Origin: an uncultured Collinsella sp.
GTDB lineage: Bacteria; Actinomycetota; Coriobacteriia; Coriobacteriales; Coriobacteriaceae
Assembly (NCBI GenBank): GCA_934630735.1
Contig: CAKTWK010000013.1
Coordinates: 1-54,027 of the forward strand
DNA: 54,027 nt
Reading direction: 5' to 3'
Of the stretch, positions 52,977-54,027 are shown one piece after another. Every line of letters begins with the position of its first letter. Within the stretch, counting starts at the first letter, position 1. The notes below the pieces were generated by a model that saw nothing but the letters and a program-made list of their open reading frames with translations, was not told where the DNA came from and did not search any database. Position numbers and translations under genes: made by a program.

Positions 52977-53963
52977 ATGGACGAAACGATCTGCAGCATT
53001 ATTCGAAGCGCTGTTTCGGATGCAAACCGCTACCCGTTTTTGTTTGTTGGCTCCGGTTTATCACGTAGATACATGAATTCGCCCAACTGGGCAGACTTGC
53101 TTGAAGCTGTCTGCAGCAGAGCCTTTGGTGACACAGCGGATTTTACAAAGTTTAGGACCAAAGCGTCTGTTGCCTATCGAAACGAAAAAGTAAAAGCAGA
53201 GCTTCCTTATGTCGCAACACTCATGGAAGATCGTGTTAATGATGCTTTGCTAGATGACACCGAATTCATGCGCGCTCACGCCGAAACGATTGCATCAGGC
53301 GGGTCTCCCATGAAACAGCTCGTTGCCGACATCGTAAATTCTTATACGCTTGAAGACGACGCCGAGGTTGAATTGCTGAAGAGCGCCGGTGATTCCAAAT
53401 TGTCTGGAATAATCACTACCAACTACGATCAAATGTGCGAGCACCTATTTGATAGCTTCACCGTATACGAAAGCCAAGACGACTTGCTTTTCGCTGAACA
53501 GAGCTTCACTCGCGAAATATATAAGATACATGGTTCCGTTTCGAACCCAGACGGCATGGTCCTCACCGATGCAGACTACGATGAATTCGGCCGCAAGCGG
53601 AAATACCTCTCCGCAAAGCTACTATCTGTGTTCCTAGAGTATCCCGTCATCTTTCTTGGTTACTCAATCCAAGACGAGAACATTAAAAGCATTCTCTCTG
53701 ATATTGCAGAATGCCTCTCCGACGAGACAATTAGCAGGCTTAAGACGCGCCTGATCTTTGTACAGTGGGGAAACACCACCTCTATCAGCGATTACACTGT
53801 TTCCTTTGGAAATAAACTGATCTCAATGACAAAGATTGAAACTGACGATTTTGCGTCTATTTACGAAAGCATCGGCCAGACCGAGAGACTGTATAGTACA
53901 AAAATCCTGCAAGAGCTTAGGGGCAGCGTTTTTAGACTTGCCGATAAAATAAGGCTCTGTTAG
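52977..53963 (+). CDS. SIR2-like NAD-binding protein, probable defence NADase
   Basis: A 328-aa standalone SIR2-type Rossmann protein. FLFVGSGLSRRY gives the Gly-rich nucleotide loop, IITTNYDQM the conserved Asn-Asp pair, KIHGSVSNPDG the catalytic His and FLGYSIQDENI the closing motif, so the NAD site is intact. Such proteins in bacterial defence systems cleave NAD+ on phage infection and cause abortive infection. Codons and composition are far more AT-rich than the neighbourhood, suggesting recent transfer. ATG 52977 has AAGGAGA upstream. No partner gene is in the window; the final codons lie in the 72-bp inverted repeat. Confidence 0.8.
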   Translation: MDETICSIIRSAVSDANRYPFLFVGSGLSRRYMNSPNWADLLEAVCSRAFGDTADFTKFRTKASVAYRNEKVKAELPYVATLMEDRVNDALLDDTEFMRAHAETIASGGSPMKQLVADIVNSYTLEDDAEVELLKSAGDSKLSGIITTNYDQMCEHLFDSFTVYESQDDLLFAEQSFTREIYKIHGSVSNPDGMVLTDADYDEFGRKRKYLSAKLLSVFLEYPVIFLGYSIQDENIKSILSDIAECLSDETISRLKTRLIFVQWGNTTSISDYTVSFGNKLISMTKIETDDFASIYESIGQTERLYSTKILQELRGSVFRLADKIRLC

Positions 53964-54024
53964 ACCAAGTTTGACACGATCGGCTGTTCGTCGAACCGGA
54001 AAATAATCGGGCTATCCCCGTCCA
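53953..54024. repeat. Right copy of the 72-bp window-spanning inverted repeat
   Basis: It is the exact reverse complement of bases 1-72. It starts inside the SIR2-like gene (last two codons and stop) and runs to 54024; three more bases end the window. Confidence 0.9.
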
Positions 54025-54027
54025 TCG

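Overview
The window looks like one contig from a high-GC Coriobacteriia actinobacterium, most likely Collinsella or a close relative. The case rests on the codon and base use, the housekeeping gene order, a Gram-positive type Tad pilus locus, SipW-type signal peptidases, a cbi-type ECF cobalt/nickel transporter and a T-box in front of pheST. This placement comes from recall of the families, not from a search. Most genes lie on the minus strand.

Layout. 1-11.5 kb: three tRNA genes (Arg-ACG, Leu-CAG, Phe-GAA), each followed by a curious repeat module of about 190 bp, interleaved with translation and RNA-modification genes (serS, rlmH, tatD, rsmA, metG, rsmI), proC, an SPFH membrane protein and a GH5-like protein whose catalytic acid appears lost. 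11.6-12.1 kb: a toxin-antitoxin pair. 12.2-21.8 kb: a complete cytoplasmic and inner-membrane Tad/Flp pilus operon (cpaB, tadZ, tadA, tadB, tadC, flp, a second Flp-like pilin, TadE/TadG pseudopilins) ending in a DUF192 gene. 22-39.6 kb: rsgA, a P2-type Ca2+ ATPase, pyk, a zinc-dependent phospholipase C-like protein, cbiMQO, pheST, an M32 carboxypeptidase and glmM, followed by an EamA transporter.

40.8-49.8 kb is the most unusual part. One minus-strand operon encodes four exported proteins with SipW-type signal sequences (T[YF]AW[FY] motif) and a shared C-terminal EG-x-D motif, then a SipW-like peptidase, a membrane-anchored McrB-like AAA+ ATPase, a 748-residue protein joining a DUF2357/McrC-like N-terminus to a very long Ala/Glu coiled coil in place of a nuclease, and a second SipW-like peptidase. 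I read it as a candidate surface-fibre or envelope system that uses a repurposed McrBC-type motor. This is inference; I know of no described system with this composition.

50-54 kb: tRNA-Val, a MITE-like palindrome, an AbiEi/DUF559-like protein, a DUF5710 zinc-ribbon protein and a low-GC SIR2-like gene, probably a small defence island. The first 72 bases and the last 72 or so bases of the window are perfect inverted repeats of each other. Several structured intergenic repeats occur in pairs or triplets and are not explained by the genes.
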